Origin: Cryptomeria japonica
Lineage: Eukaryota; Streptophyta; Pinopsida; Cupressales; Cupressaceae
Direction of reading: 5' to 3'
DNA: 64,000 nt
NCBI RefSeq assembly: GCF_030272615.1
Contig: NC_081412.1
Span: forward strand, 140,412,747 to 140,476,746
Positions 43,488 through 55,559 of this stretch are shown here, piece by piece (positions within the stretch are counted from its first letter, which is position 1; each line of letters begins with the position of its first letter). The translations under genes and the position numbers were made by a program. The notes beneath the pieces were generated by a model. The model searched no databases. It saw only the letters and a program-made list of their open reading frames with translations, and was not told where the DNA came from.

Positions 43488-44639
43488 TGTTGGCAATTGG
43501 AGGAATTCATTATGTGTTGCATTGATGTTTTGTCATTGATGGCAACACTAGCTGTTTTGGTTGTTTACTGGTTTCCGGTAGGTTTCGGTATGCTTAGGTT
43601 TGTGAAATTGGTTTGGATATGTCATTCATGCTTAGGAGCTATCATTTATTCTAGTAAGCCTTTTGGTCATTGGTAAGGGTTCTACCGGCATAGCTTTGTT
43701 GAAGATCTTTTGATGCATGTGATAAGTGGTGTTGGCACAGATTCTAGATGTATTTCGGGATGTTGTTGGTTATCTTGTTCATGTTCCTGTTGATTGGTGG
43801 TGTTGGATTTGGGTCCAAACCTAATGCTATCTTACTCGGCTAGGTTATGGACCAGTTTATGTAACATTTTGGTGGATGATCCTGATGCGTTTTTGGTTGG
43901 ATCTATTGATTGGATTATGTTGTTTCGGTCTTAGGTCAACTTGGTTGATCATTGGATTGTGGGTTTATGTTATGAATTTATTGTATTATCTTTTAGGTGG
44001 CTGACCTAATTGTTTAGGTCCTGAGTTGGTATAAATATGATGTAAGATCTCTTTGTAGATCATGGGCATATGGGTTTTGGGGATATAGGTTTATCTATGT
44101 GCGAATAAGGTTTTAATCATATGCATAGGTTTTGGCCGATCATAGGTGATCGAGTTGGTTTTGTGAAAGAGGTTTAAGACCTTAGGTACCGAGCTTAACC
44201 AAAACTGTATTCATGCATAGGAGATGCTATTCTTGCAGTTCACTCTTCTTTCCGGATTGTAGTCTGGATTTATTTTGTAGTCAGTGAGGATCCTTTTGTA
44301 ATGAGAAGTATGCTCTAGGCTATTGGCCTTCCTGCATGCACATGCACCTCTTTATGTAATCACATACTTACTATAGAAGTATCATCTGATTGTGGGTAGG
44401 CTTCCCACCATGGTTTTTCCCTTTACCGAGATTTCACGTACAAATCTTGATATTATCTTTTGTGGATGGTTGGTAAATGTTATGTAGATTATATTTGTGC
44501 TTAACTGTTATATCTGCTATTGTAGTATTTGGTTTATGTATTCCGGTAATAAGGTTTTAATGCTTAAAGCTATATAATCTATTAACAACTGATTCACCCC
44601 CCCTCTCAGTTGTTAACCGGTTATCTGAATTGTCTAACA
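43488..44639 (+). repeat. Copia F 3' LTR (1152 bp)
   Basis: TGTTGGCAATTGGAG to TTGTCTAACA. It is 68 bp shorter than the 5' LTR because of internal indels, with many substitutions, so the insertion is not recent. Confidence 0.92.
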
Positions 44640-44644
44640 ATTTC
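44640..44644 (+). repeat. Target site duplication ATTTC (Copia F, right)
   Basis: Partner of 37649-37653. Confidence 0.88.
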
Positions 44645-45652
44645 ATTTTTTGTGTTTGCAAAGAGATTCCTTTTACGGAGACTAGGGTTTGCAGAGCATT
44701 CCGCAGAGGATATTTTGTGGGCAAGGTATAAATATATACATATTTATACATGTAATGTCCTTCCTAGACTTGCATTTTGATTTGCATACTGATAGACTCA
44801 TTTAGACTTATGTTGGTTATTTGGACGGTTGTTTATGACTCTTCTAGCAATTTTGGATGATATCTGTGATACTAGGACTTTATGTGGATTCATGGTATCC
44901 ATTATGATTCTCTATGATTGGAGATTTATATGACTCATGGATTTACATATGATTATTGTTTACATGGATTATGTGACAGATGATGATACTAACTCTACTT
45001 CATGATGACGATTCTATGTAGTGTTTTGGTATTATATTGTGTGACTGTCTTCGTGAGTAGAGACGATGACATATTACTCATTACGAGTGGGATATGTTGT
45101 CGCGATTCTTTATCACCCATCTGTTTATTGTGATGTATATTTATTGTATATGTTGTGTTGGTCTTTGATGTAGGTTTGCAGGTACTAGACATCAACTCTA
45201 GCTAGCTCCACAGGTCTGAGCGTGTCTTTATCCCAATGACAAGTTGTCGGAGATGACATGGTTTCGCTCACACACTATAGGTCTAAGATGTATAATTTGT
45301 TATTTTATTTTGATGTCATTTGCTTGGTTGATTTCCCTTTAGGGTCAAATAAGAGATGTAGTGTATTGGTTAAGTCTCTTCCACCTTGTTTCATAGGTCA
45401 TGAGGTCAAATCTCTTTGGCTTCTTATTTTGCCAAGTCGTGGCCATGTTATTGGCTTTATTGTATGATTGAATTATTCATTCTATTAAGAATCTAATTAA
45501 GTAATTAATCTATTTAATATAATTTATTGATATTTAATTGAGCTTCATTTATTGTTTAATTATTTAATTTGTTTGATTTATTATCGAGATGACTTTTATT
45601 TATAGATTTTATTTTAATTATTTATTTGAGTTCTATTTATTTTATTTTATCT
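44645..45652. other. Continuation of element I, then unassigned sequence
   Basis: The first 75 bp continue the leader repeat (TTTGCAAAGAGATTCC, AGGGTTTGCAGAGCAT). From about 44750 on (TGTAATGTCCTTCC) I see no gene or LTR pair; the tail after 45480 is very A/T-rich. Confidence 0.5.
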
Positions 45653-45666
45653 ATTTATTGGTGTTA
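45653..45666 (+). repeat. Target site duplication, left (micro-LINE)
   Basis: ATTTATTGGTGTTA, repeated at 45734-45747. Confidence 0.8.
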
Positions 45667-45733
45667 AAATTTTTTTTTAGGCAAAAGGCTGAGGCCTATA
45701 GTATATTGATTATAATAAAGGAGATATTACAAA
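45667..45733 (-). mobile_element. 67-bp 3'-end LINE fragment insertion
   Basis: On the minus strand it reads TTGTAATATCTCCTTTATTA, then TATACTATAGGCCTCAGCCT and TTTGCCTAAAAAAAA. A poly-A end and a 14-bp target duplication on both sides mark a LINE insertion truncated after about 60 bp of its 3' end. Confidence 0.78.
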
Positions 45734-45747
45734 ATTTATTGGTGTTA
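45734..45747 (+). repeat. Target site duplication, right (micro-LINE)
   Basis: Partner of 45653-45666. Confidence 0.8.
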
Positions 45748-46949
45748 TTATGAATAATGATAATTAATTATAAATTATTGTGTGAGAATTATTTAATTAA
45801 AATATGGGATATTATTTGTAAATAATATTATTTCTACCTACCTTCTAATTATGAGGAGATAATTGTATTTCCTAATTGATTGCCATTCCTATACTAAAAT
45901 AATTGAGTTTTGATTTATTTTACCTACCCTTGTTTTTGATTGGTCGGCTTGATTGAGTAGGTAAGAAATATATATTTATATTTTGTATTTTTTGAACTTT
46001 GCAATAGTAGGTATGATATATGGTTTATGAAATTTTCATATTGGTGGGAAAAACTATAGTCTATAATTTATTTTTTCTATTTATTCTGGCTTGGTAGTCT
46101 GTGCATGGGTTAATCATTCGGTAGATCATTGCAAAGGCTTTCGAATTTGGTTTGAAGATTGGATTGCGATTTGGATTTGTGAAGGCTTGGCAATTTCAGA
46201 TTTCATCTTCAATTTTTGGTTTTGCGAATTGCAGGTTGGTGGCTTCTTTCTTCTGCATTTTATTTCCAGAAAAGATTGTCTTCTCCGTGTTTGCAAATTG
46301 AGTTTTAATTGCTCTTGGGGATTGGTTTGATTATAGAAATGATTTGTCTTGATGGATTTCAATTTGTATATGCAAGTTTGGGAATGGGGAATATGCAGGT
46401 TTGATTCTATGTCTTCATTATGTTTTTTGTGATCTCACTGTGACTTGTATCTCTAAGAACAAATCTTTAGGAAGCATCTGCATTCATGTTGGGGTTCCCT
46501 TTTAGGTTGTTATGTGACTTTTGTAAGTTGTTTTGATGATTTGATAATCTCCCCTTGTTTGGGCTTGTTTTGGTATCCTTCTCTTTTTGTGTGAGGGTGG
46601 ATTCTCTGTGACTGCACAATGAGTGTGCATACACTTTCTTCCACCTGCTTTGGCTGCATTGAGTCCCTACCTAGCTTGCTTGAGTCTCCTTTATTGGTTG
46701 TTACATTTATCTCTCTCTCCCTTGTGATTTTAGCTCCTTATACCTCAAATTATGCTTAGTAGGAGAGAGGATTTCTTTTGCAACTTTTACTAGTGAGTAT
46801 GGAGTGAATGCTTTGGTTGTCCTTGTTGTTTTTTTGGATGTCCCAGACCACTTGTGTGCCATATGAGGGTCATTTTTCACCCTTGAGTGTTCTTGAGACC
46901 CCTTCTAAGCCTTATGCCTCAGTATTGGGTTGTTTTCTGCAAATTTACC
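45748..46949. other. Unassigned sequence
   Basis: No domain is recognisable. CTACCTACCCTTGTTTTTGA near 45920 resembles a string in the Copia A LTR. Short frames on both strands between 46091 and 46362 overlap and are not convincing. Confidence 0.45.
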
Positions 46950-47230
46950 AGAAATGCTATGAAAACACCCAAAAGCATTGTAGTTTGGAATAGGGGCGCT
47001 AAAGGACATACCAGAAACACCACCCTACTCCCCAGGAATGCCACTGTTCATTCCAGAAGTGCTAACAAACATGCCACGGGTGCTAAGGTCCTGATTTGCA
47101 GATGCAAGCCTAGAGACCAAAATTGCTATCCTAGAGGCTAAAAACGCTGGCATACATACTAGAAATGCTGGTATACATACCATAAATGCTGGCATACATA
47201 CCAGGATTTCCATCCTAGGAATCAGGGGCG
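46950..47230. repeat. Worn tandem array, clear 21-bp unit x3
   Basis: AAA(C/T)GCTGG(C/T)ATACATAC plus three bases forms exact 21-bp steps at 47142, 47163 and 47184. Looser relatives (GTGCTAACAAACATGCCA, ATTGCTATCCTAGAGGCT) extend to both sides. Confidence 0.75.
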
Positions 47231-48293
47231 CTGAGCTATTCCGGGGATCTCCCGAAGTCAGTTTTTAGCCTGTTTGAGTGCATTTTTGGTTTGTGTGATT
47301 ACTCCAGAGGCTTGTGCAGTATGTATTGATATTTTCAGAGTGATTATGATGTATTTTGATCTCTTATTATGTTTCATGTTTTCTGGTAAGAGGGTTCATG
47401 CCTTACTATTTAGGTGTTTCCTATGCAATTTGATGCTCCGACGAGAGGGAGAATACCTCGCTATTGATTATATGAATCCAGTGGGATGTGTTATACCTCA
47501 CTATTAAGGATTGGATATTATTTGGATCTCTTTTATGGGTTTCATTCATGATTGGCTTATCTTTGATTTTGTATTTGTGAAGGCCTCCTTCTTTGAGTTT
47601 GATTCACAAGTCCTTTTTGCTTAGTTAGTGCTTAGATTGTTGAGATTGTTATTGTCTCCTCTTTGGGCCTTCATGATGATGTTATGTTCTCATTTGATAT
47701 GTATTTTTACCCTATGGTAATGGTCCACGGTAGGGAGAGTGGGCTCTTGCATGTGTAGACGAGGGTCTAGAGCATTAAGCCTCTAGGTGGGGGTCTAGAC
47801 TTATTGAAACCGCATGAGGAGTTTGTTGTAATTTCAAGTGATAACTTAAACAATTGATTAGAGGGTTTTGGGTATTAGGAACTTACTAAACAAGATAATA
47901 ATTGATTGAGTGCCCCTCCTCATAGCCCTAGAAGCGTGCGCGCTTGGGATGAGCTTGGGAAGACTGTTGTAGTGGTAAACCAATCTCCTTTGAATGGCTC
48001 CAAGGTTGAGATGGTTCCACATGTCTATTAGGGTGAGGCTTGGCCCCTTCTATTGTGAGGATAGCATGTGATGATACTCTTGCCTACATGTGTCCATTGT
48101 CAATATGATTTGCTTTATTGATTACGCCTCTCGATGGTCTCTTGATGATTTCAGCCTTGTGTTGCAGCTTTGTGTTGTGATTTCTTGTTGGAGTCTTGTT
48201 GAGTCTTGATGTATCCGTTGGTTGATAGGTGTCATCTTAGGTCATGAGTGTGGGTTGGAACATTTGTCATCTCCTATCATGAGGGGTGGTTCC
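47231..48293. other. Unassigned sequence, leader-like
   Basis: No gene. The GGTAGGGAGAGTGGGCTCTT and GGTGGGGGTCTAGAC region near 47730-47800 resembles leader sequence of an LTR element, without proof. Confidence 0.4.
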
Positions 48294-49515
48294 TATTGGC
48301 AATATGCTGGATTTGGTTAAGTGTTGTCATTGATGTCAACACTGTATCTCAATTGGATCTATCTTGGTTAGTGTTGGTGGTCATCTTGGTTTTTGCTGCG
48401 ATTTTGATCCGGTATGATTAGATCTCTAGAATCGGTTTTGGATGCTTGTTCTGATGGTTACATGCTTTCTATATTCTGGTGGTTTCATGATTTGGTTATC
48501 ATTTTCGGTATTTGCCTTTACCGGCTCGTTCTTGGCTTTCCCAGCTAGCTTTTGGCTTTACTGGCTTTTGACATTATCGATTAGCTTTACCAGTATGCAC
48601 TATTTGAGGACTTGGTCAGTGGATTTTGGGTCCAGCTTATGGAATTATTTCTTTCATGCTGAAGGTATTTCTTTATCATATCCTGAGCATTTGGTGACTT
48701 TGCATTGGATGGTGTGCTATTATGGTGGTCCTATTTGGATCCGGTTAAACTTTCACTGAGGGTTTATGCTAGTTGGTGAAACGTGTTGGATTTTGGTCTT
48801 AGCGGAATCCTCGACAAATATAATTATTTGGTTGCTTGATTTAGGTCCATGCTATGTAATGTAAATCATAATATTGGTCTGGTGGTATCGTGTGATGTAA
48901 TTTATGTAATTATGGGTTTATGGGTTTAGAGTTTAGCCGACCTTGTCAATAAGGTTGATGATATGTATTTATAGGTGACTTATTAATGTAATTTGGCATG
49001 TGATGGTTATGGTTGGTTAAGTCTGCACTATCAGAGAAAGGATTATGTGTGAATAGAGTCATAGCATTCCAGTGAAGGTTGGAAAGGTTTTGTATTGTAG
49101 AGAAGACATCAGTGCTTAATCGAAATTGTATCAAATATTAGTAGATGCTACTTTCATAGTTCATTGCTTTTTGGATTGTAGTTCGATGTTTATGTAAGTT
49201 AGCGAGACCTCCCTTTGTGATGAGCAGTGTGCTCTAGGCTGTTGGCCTTTCTGCAAGTACAGACCCCATTGTAATTATTCACAATACTACTGCAGAGTAT
49301 TCATCTGATTGTGGGTAGGGTTTGCCATCGTGGTTTTTCCCTTTTTGGGTTTTCCACATCAAATATTGGTGTTATGTGTGTTGTGCTTTCATGTTATATT
49401 CTTCATTGTGTTGTGCTCTGATATAAGGTTTATAATTGAATTAATTGTTGTTATTGTTAGTAAACTGATTCACCCCCTCCTCTCAGTTTATTATCGGTAT
49501 AATTGCATTCCAATA
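48294..49515 (+). repeat. Copia D 5' LTR (about 1222 bp)
   Basis: TATTGGCAATATGCTGG to CATTCCAATA; both terminal dinucleotides are worn. The boxes CATCGTGGTTTTTCCC (49328), GTTTTCCACATC and ACTGATTCACCCCCTCCTCTC (49464) match those of Copia E, F and G. The 3' LTR lies beyond the window. Confidence 0.82.
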
Positions 49516-49517
49516 AT

Positions 49518-49529
49518 TGGTATCAGAGC
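49518..49529 (+). other. Copia D primer-binding site
   Basis: TGGTATCAGAGC, initiator tRNA-Met type. The following leader (AGAAGCTTAACCTCTTGAGG) is nearly the same as in Copia F. Confidence 0.9.
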
Positions 49530-49570
49530 TAGGTCCTTTCTACAGAAGCTTAACCTCTTGAGGAGATCCG

Positions 49571-49660
49571 ATGACAATTGCATCGAGTTCTACATTCAAT
49601 CCTTACTGGAAGGAGAGTCCCAGATTTGATGTTACAAATGGAAGGAGCAAATCAAGATTC
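49571..49660 (+). pseudogene. Copia D gag, first exon-like piece before insertion
   Basis: ATG at 49571 gives MTIASSSTFNPYWKESPRFD, a Copia gag start. A small deletion puts the following bases in the frame that reads WKEQIKI. The piece stops at GATTC, where Copia E is inserted; the rest lies at 63315-64000. Confidence 0.8.
49656..49660 (+). repeat. Target site duplication GATTC (Copia E, left)
   Basis: Repeated at 63310-63314. Removing the insert restores AAATCAAGATTCATCTCAGA, which encodes the continuous gag string IKIHLR. Confidence 0.93.
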
Positions 49661-50868
49661 TGTTAATCCAATGAGGATCTAGTTAATACTAAGAGGGGGG
49701 GTGAATTAGTATTAAGACCAATTCAAACTTTAACTCAAATTCAAACTTATCTCAAATCTGAAACCATTTAACAAATATCTCAACTTCTGTAATCAGATCT
49801 AACAACCTATTCATCATATTTGCTTAACACATTAATCAAATCATTTACCAATACTTTCACCACAAAAGTAATCATATAAACTTGATCATTTACCAATTCA
49901 TTAACCTTATCAATAAGATCAAATACTTTCTCAAACAACTTCTTATCAATACCAGTAACCTCTGATAAACTTATGATAAAACATCATAACCGGTGTCTTA
50001 GAAATAATGCATGAAATGAAATATAGACCAAAAACATCACATGAAAAACATTCCACACATGAACACCATAAGTCTTTGATGTGGAAACCCAAATAAGGAA
50101 AAAACCACAGTGGGAGTTGGCACCCACAAATATTTGTACTCTTTCGAAGTACACCCTATTAGGAGCTTACAATACGCCCGGTTAGGAGCAGACCCTATTA
50201 GGAGTCACCCGGTTAGGGGATTTGCCCATGCAGCCCAATTAAGAGCTTGATGATCTGTTAGGATCAACCTCATCAGAGAATTTAACACTCTTTTGAGAGC
50301 TACCCTATCAGGGGACTTAAATGTTTAAGGTCTGTTAGAACCTACCTGGTTAAGGGATTTAACCTGCGACAACTGTTAGGGAACAACAATGAAAGAATGA
50401 TCTGTTACTTGCACTTCTCTGCTTGCTTGATCAGATCCAGTTATACTCAACACTTTGCAACTCTTAGGAAGATCTCACACTTCACTTGGATGGCTTAACA
50501 TATTCTCTAAGACCGTCGACACAATAAACATCAACCGTGTCAACTTAAATAGCCATCTCAACTAGGACGGCCAAAAAACCTAATTACATCATGAATTTAT
50601 AATTAGAACATAAGAGATCATCATAGATCGCTATACAAATAATTGCAACAAATTACAATGCAATATCAACCGTTGGTTGATATTAACCCATCACGAAAAT
50701 CCAATCTATATCCTGAAAAACACTCTACTAAGCGTTTCGTTGATTCCCAAGAAAATCTTCCTTGAATCGCACTAAAACAGCTATCAAATATTTCACGTAG
50801 GTTTTTTCGTGTTACCAACTTGATGTAGACTCGCTGTCGATCATCGTCATAACAAAAATCATTACCGG
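49661..50868 (-). repeat. Copia E 3' LTR, outer part
   Basis: Matches 61654-62856 of the 5' LTR. It begins (plus view) TGTTAATCCAATGAGG and contains the reversed GGGGGGTGAATTAGTAT box and CCGGTTAGG-type internal repeats (50150-50400). It is interrupted by element C at ACCGG. Confidence 0.88.
50864..50868 (+). repeat. Target site duplication ACCGG (element C, left)
   Basis: Repeated at 56683-56687. The intact LTR at 62855 reads ATTACCGGTTTGATG without the insert. Confidence 0.85.
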
Positions 50869-52033
50869 TGTAAAGTGGAAAATTGGATCCTAGTGCCTCC
50901 CCACCTAGGAGAGTGAAAGGAAGCCATTAGGATGATTTTCACTTGGGAAGAACTTTACATTCAAAAGAGAGGTTGAATCCACTAGATCCAAATCTAAGGG
51001 AAACAAGGATGTGAATTCTAAGTAGATTGCAAGTGGTTGAAGTGTGATTTACCCTCTTTTGTGAATGAGAGAGTTGAATTGTTGACTATGTGGAAAAGAG
51101 AGAGAAAGTGAGTGAAATGAGGTGCTACCAGTTTGAGATCGCGCTATAATTTCGGATCTAAGCTAATTAGACTGACGCAGAGCTGCCCTGCAAATTTGGA
51201 GAAAATTCGTTGAGACCTTGGCGGGAATGCACATGGTCCACCACAAAATCTGCGAAACAAAAAGGGTTGTTCCGTCTCTGCAAATGAAGCCCAAACTTGC
51301 AATTACAACTTCGCACTTGCAACCTACACACATAAAAGAGAAGAAAAGGGGTTTGTGGATAGGGTTTTCCTTAGTTAAACCATAGTTGAGGAATCAACCT
51401 AGAAAGAAAGTAATTGCAAATGCTTGAATTTAAATAATGGAGATGTATACCTTGTAAATCTTGAACTTGATGATGATTGCTTTGCTTCTTTAATGTAACC
51501 ATAAATGTTGTATGAAATGGCATGTAACATGAAAAAACCCTAACACACACACATGCTTGCAAATGAATGCTGCTCCAATGGATGAATGAAGAAGACTTGA
51601 ATGCCTGAATGCTTGATAATGACCTTGAAATCTTGTATCTTCTCCTTATGCTCTCTATCTCTTATCATCTGTCATCCGTCCCATGAATGAGGGTATTGAA
51701 TTCCCTTTTATACATGCCTCAAGGATTAATTTTCAACCACTGAAGGTCGACAAAGAAGAATAAAAAACCCCAAAGAAAAGAAATGCATAGGAGATTGGGC
51801 AGCCCACACATAGGACCACCCTAAGCGGTGGGGACAGGGGTGCCATGCCACTGTCCTAGGGGGGATAGGGGTGCCAGGCCCCTAACCTGTCCTATTTTGG
51901 GACCCGGACAGGGTCAAAAGTAGACACAAGACATGAAGGAGGAAGAGAGAAGGGGTGGAAATGTGAAAACAGGTCCTGGTTAGGGAAGGAGATGTGGTTA
52001 AAATTGCAGGGGTCACAATTTCATGACACTACA
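50869..52033 (-). repeat. Element C 3' LTR
   Basis: Plus view TGTAAAGTGG to GACACTACA. TATA box TATAAAAG on the minus strand (51705-51712). TTTAGCCCCCACTTTAG just outside is the reversed polypurine tract. Confidence 0.88.
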
Positions 52034-54419
52034 TTTAGCCCCCACTTTAGTGGGAGTATGGCTTATGCCACCACTGCCGGTAAAGTAGAAGAAAGAGAGA
52101 TATGAGGATGAGAGATGTGAAGAAAAACCACAAGGAGTATAAGAAATCACTACTATTGAGAAGCAAAAAGCCCCCAATCTTAGGGTCTTAACTCATGCCA
52201 ACATATGCAAGAGCACACAAAACAAAGACAAAGCGCAAAAAGACACATGACAAGAACAAGATACAAAATGACAAAGTAACTAGCCGAAGAGATCCCGATC
52301 TCAGATGTCTCAACAACTAATCAGGACACAAAGACCAATGCCATCACATAAACACGAGTGATCACATAAAAGAGAAAATTTGACATCATCCATGAACTAT
52401 CAATAATAAAACTATGAGTTCACGAGAGGAAGAAAAGAGAGAACATGAATACACACTTTGGTGATCCATGAGAAGAAAGACGAAGAAGGAAGAAACCATG
52501 GGCATCTCACCCCTAAAAATAGGTGATCCATGGAGAGAAGGACATGGAAAATCGCCCCTAGAGCTTGCCTAGGTGATCCATGTAGAGAGTGAGAACATCG
52601 TTAGTTCCACTCAACCTCACACGCATGTGTGCAAGTGAGGTTCGAAGCGCCTCATAGGAGTCTATGCCCGAGTATGCTACAACCTATATAGAATTTATAG
52701 TACAAATGTCAAGAAAGGTGTGATATATTGTTCTAAGAGACCATGCTCTAGTTTCGAGAATAATCACTCCGCATAAGAGAAAAGTGGCATCATCTTTCTC
52801 TAAGATGTTTCCCCCTGGTTCGAAGAATGACCCACTATACAAGAGAAAAGTGATGACATCTTGCTCTAAGAGGTCTCCCCCTAGTTCCAAGAGTGTCTCG
52901 CTGTATAAGACAAGAAGAAGTGAAGACATCTTTCTCTAAGAGACCGTGCTCTCATTCCGATAATGACCCACTGTACAAAAAGTGACGACATCTTTCTCTA
53001 AGAGGTTTCCCTCTAGTTCCAAGAATGTCTCACTGTTCAATGAATAAGAGAAGTAGAGTACAAAGGAGCAGTGTGGGTAGGCCCCCTTAAGATGTCAACA
53101 TAGTTTAATGTTGATATCTTAAGGAAAGTAGAACAAGGATACCTACCTTCATCACAAGAGAAGATATCCGCCATGCAACAATGTCATAAATCCAAGCGAG
53201 AGAGGATATACTCTTCAAGCAAGGATAAGATAGTTGAAAAGAGATATCTTGCTGTAAGTGTAAAGGTAATTCTTGGAAGAGAAGAGATCTTTGTTCAAAA
53301 AGACATCTTCCCCTTAGAGGTGTTGTCTTAGACAAATATAACATCTTCTAGAACCAGAAAGGAAAGAACAAGAATCCAATCCTTCCTCCTATTTGTAGGT
53401 GAAAGAGATTCTTGATGAGGGATGACTCACATTTATCCCCCAGAGGGATGGTTGGATCTATCCTAGATGTACATAACCAAGTGTAAAAAGAGGTCATAGT
53501 CAAGGATTAACACTTCTTGTATAAGAGAGAATCCTTAAGTCAATAACCAAAAATTCTACACAAGGAATGACATCAAGTTATAAAACTCACACCAACCACT
53601 TAATAGGAAAAAGTGGATCCTTAGAGAAAAGGATCATTGCCCCCCCAAGTTAAGGGACAATGAGAAGAGCTTACACAATCTACTAGAGAGAGATTAAACA
53701 TAAGCAAATGTGCAATGAACTTACATGTACACATGCAAGAAAAGACATTAATAAATGTAAAATACACATCTCAAGAAGTGGTAATCTTTGAAAAGAAGAG
53801 AGAAAAAGCATCATACATTCCCCAAAGGGGATTAGTCATAAAAGAATACCATTGTAAGAAATGATAATCACATATGAAAAATGCAGCCTCTAAAGGAAAT
53901 AATCATACAAGGGAAAGGAGTGAAAATCCTTGCCGCCCAAGTGAGGAGAACAAGGAGAAATATTACACATTTTCTCATGGTGATTAGTTTCAAGTGATAT
54001 GCCATCCTAGTGGAACAAATCCTCTCAAGGAAAGGATACATACCTCCAAGAGATCATTCCTTGCTAAGGGACATATCATACTTGCAAATAATCGAAACCG
54101 TAGAAGAGGTAAGATTTCCAATAGAATGAAGGAAAGAGAAGAAGTGCAATACTCATTAAAGATGCCCCTCTCCAAGCAAAGAGGGAAACCAAAGAACAAT
54201 TATATGCTCACATAGGAATAGCCCTATGCAAGAAAAGATATCTAATAATGAATAATGCACCAAGATAGAGATAAATGTAAGAAAGAAGAAAAATGGACTT
54301 CATGTTGCTGCCCCAAAGTGCGTTAAAGTTAAATACTACCACCACTAGTGATAAAGAGCCCCCGATAAATGGGATAATTATGCCATAGGGTGAAGAGCAA
54401 AATGAAGGGAAAGAAAGTG
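52034..54419. other. AG-rich non-coding interior of element C
   Basis: The plus strand is strongly purine-rich (GAGAAGAAAG, AAGAGAGAA and similar). GTGATCCATG(A/G)AGA recurs near 52460, 52525 and 52570, and the 65-bp array lies at 52731-53055. Short frames on either strand show no known domain. Confidence 0.65.
52731..53055. repeat. Tandem array in element C, 62-70 bp unit, five copies
   Basis: CTCTAAGA starts at 52798, 52864, 52934 and 52996 (TTCTAAGA at 52731). Each is followed by CCCC(C)T(A/G)GTTC-type and CACTxTACAAG-type strings and ends GACATCTTT. The minus frame through it shows the period as a repeated Glu-x-Gly-Gly theme, but this is not a gene. Confidence 0.85.
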
Positions 54420-55559
54420 CTAAGGCAAGATGTTTTTACCAAGAAATACAACTAGATCTTCTATGAGACAAATGTGTGCAAGATCATATTGTAGTTGAAC
54501 AAATTTCTTAAATGCATAACATTTTCCAATAGAATGTGAATATAAATCATGAAAAATGCAATATTCAATACCTTTCACTTGCTTAAGATTTTTGGTTTTA
54601 TTTTGAGGAGGAAAGGAAATGTTCTTGTCATATTTCAATCTCCAATAGATTCTCGCAGCTAATCTGTCAGGATGGTAAATATCATCTTCCCATGAAGAAG
54701 AGGGTTTCTTTGGAGAAGAAGTTTCATTACCACCATTCTAATTTTGCCACTATCTATGCCAGCTTGAATATATTTTTTGAAAATCAGGGCAATCATCAAC
54801 ATTATGGCCATGGGTTTGATGAAATGAACAAAAAAGATGTTTTGAAGAAGAAGCATTTTTGCGGTCTCTCTTGATTTGTTGGTTTTGAAGGTAATCTTTA
54901 AATTTTTGAAGTCTAAGGAATTCGTCTATAGAAAGAGGGGTGCCACTTCCTAGGCCTCTTGTAGTAGTTTGTGTAGGAGGGTTGATAGGGACACAAATTC
55001 CATGTTCAGATTTCCCAATTCCTTGTCCTTTAAAACCTTGTTTTGTAATTATATGAAAGCCACGACTATAAGAATGTTGCAATTGACTAGATGGAGGAAC
55101 ATGATCATTAATTTCTTTGAAATTTGATGTGTAAGGAGGCAGAAAAGGATTTGTAGATGAAAGAGGAGTATGATGTGGAATGAGAATATCTTTACCTTTA
55201 TCAAGCTTATCCTTTTTGAAAGATTGGGGAGGAATATTGTCATCATCTAAAAGCTCATTTGTAGTGATTTATATGTGAGAAGAAAGGTCATGAATAAAAT
55301 GCATGACATCATCCTCTCCCCATGGATTTTGATGTTGAAGATAGGTCTTAGGAGAATAAGGAGGATCTAAAGATGTAAGAATGTTGATGTTGTCATATTG
55401 CCCCCCTTGCTCAAGGGTATGTGTAGAAGAAGAAGATGGATCCATATTAATTTGCAATGCTTGCTCTCTTGTAGAAAGATAATTGGGTAAAGTGGAAAAT
55501 TGGATCCTAGTGACTCCCCACCTAGGAGAGAGAAAGGAAGCCACTAGGATCATTTTCAC
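54420..55559 (-). pseudogene. Element C gag remnant with two knuckles
   Basis: Pieces run MDPSSSSTHTLEQGG (55441 down), QHSYSRGFHIITKQGFKGQG, LFCSFHQTHGHNVDDCPDF and YCIFHDLYSHSIGKCYAFK. The last two are zinc-knuckle-like C-x2-H-x4-H-x4-C motifs, the type also present in gypsy H. Stops after DLSSHI, SSWHR and elsewhere, plus frame changes, break it. It ends before any protease. It would have been the capsid/nucleocapsid part. Confidence 0.75.

Larger units (their letters stand above)
37654..44639 (+). mobile_element. Copia F, structurally complete, decayed
   Basis: A 6986-bp element with both LTRs (TGTTGGC...CTAACA), ATTTC target duplications, primer-binding site, gag, protease, integrase, RT and RNase H in Copia order, and a purine tract before the 3' LTR. 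Many stops and frameshifts and several lost catalytic residues make it dead. Confidence 0.95.

Noticed and set aside
47025-47213. Minus-strand frame with repeated Cys-Met-Pro-Ala-Phe
   Set aside because: The period of seven residues is the 21-bp DNA repeat. It is a repeat artefact, not a protein.
50150-50400. Telomere-like GGTTAGGG strings in Copia E and G LTRs
   Set aside because: The motifs are not in a regular 7-bp array, are embedded in CCGGTTAGGAG-type LTR repeats and recur at the same place in the other LTR.
52684-53344. Minus-strand frames of about 80 codons in element C
   Set aside because: The first simply reads the 65-bp tandem array, the second is leucine-rich without domain; neither continues into pol.
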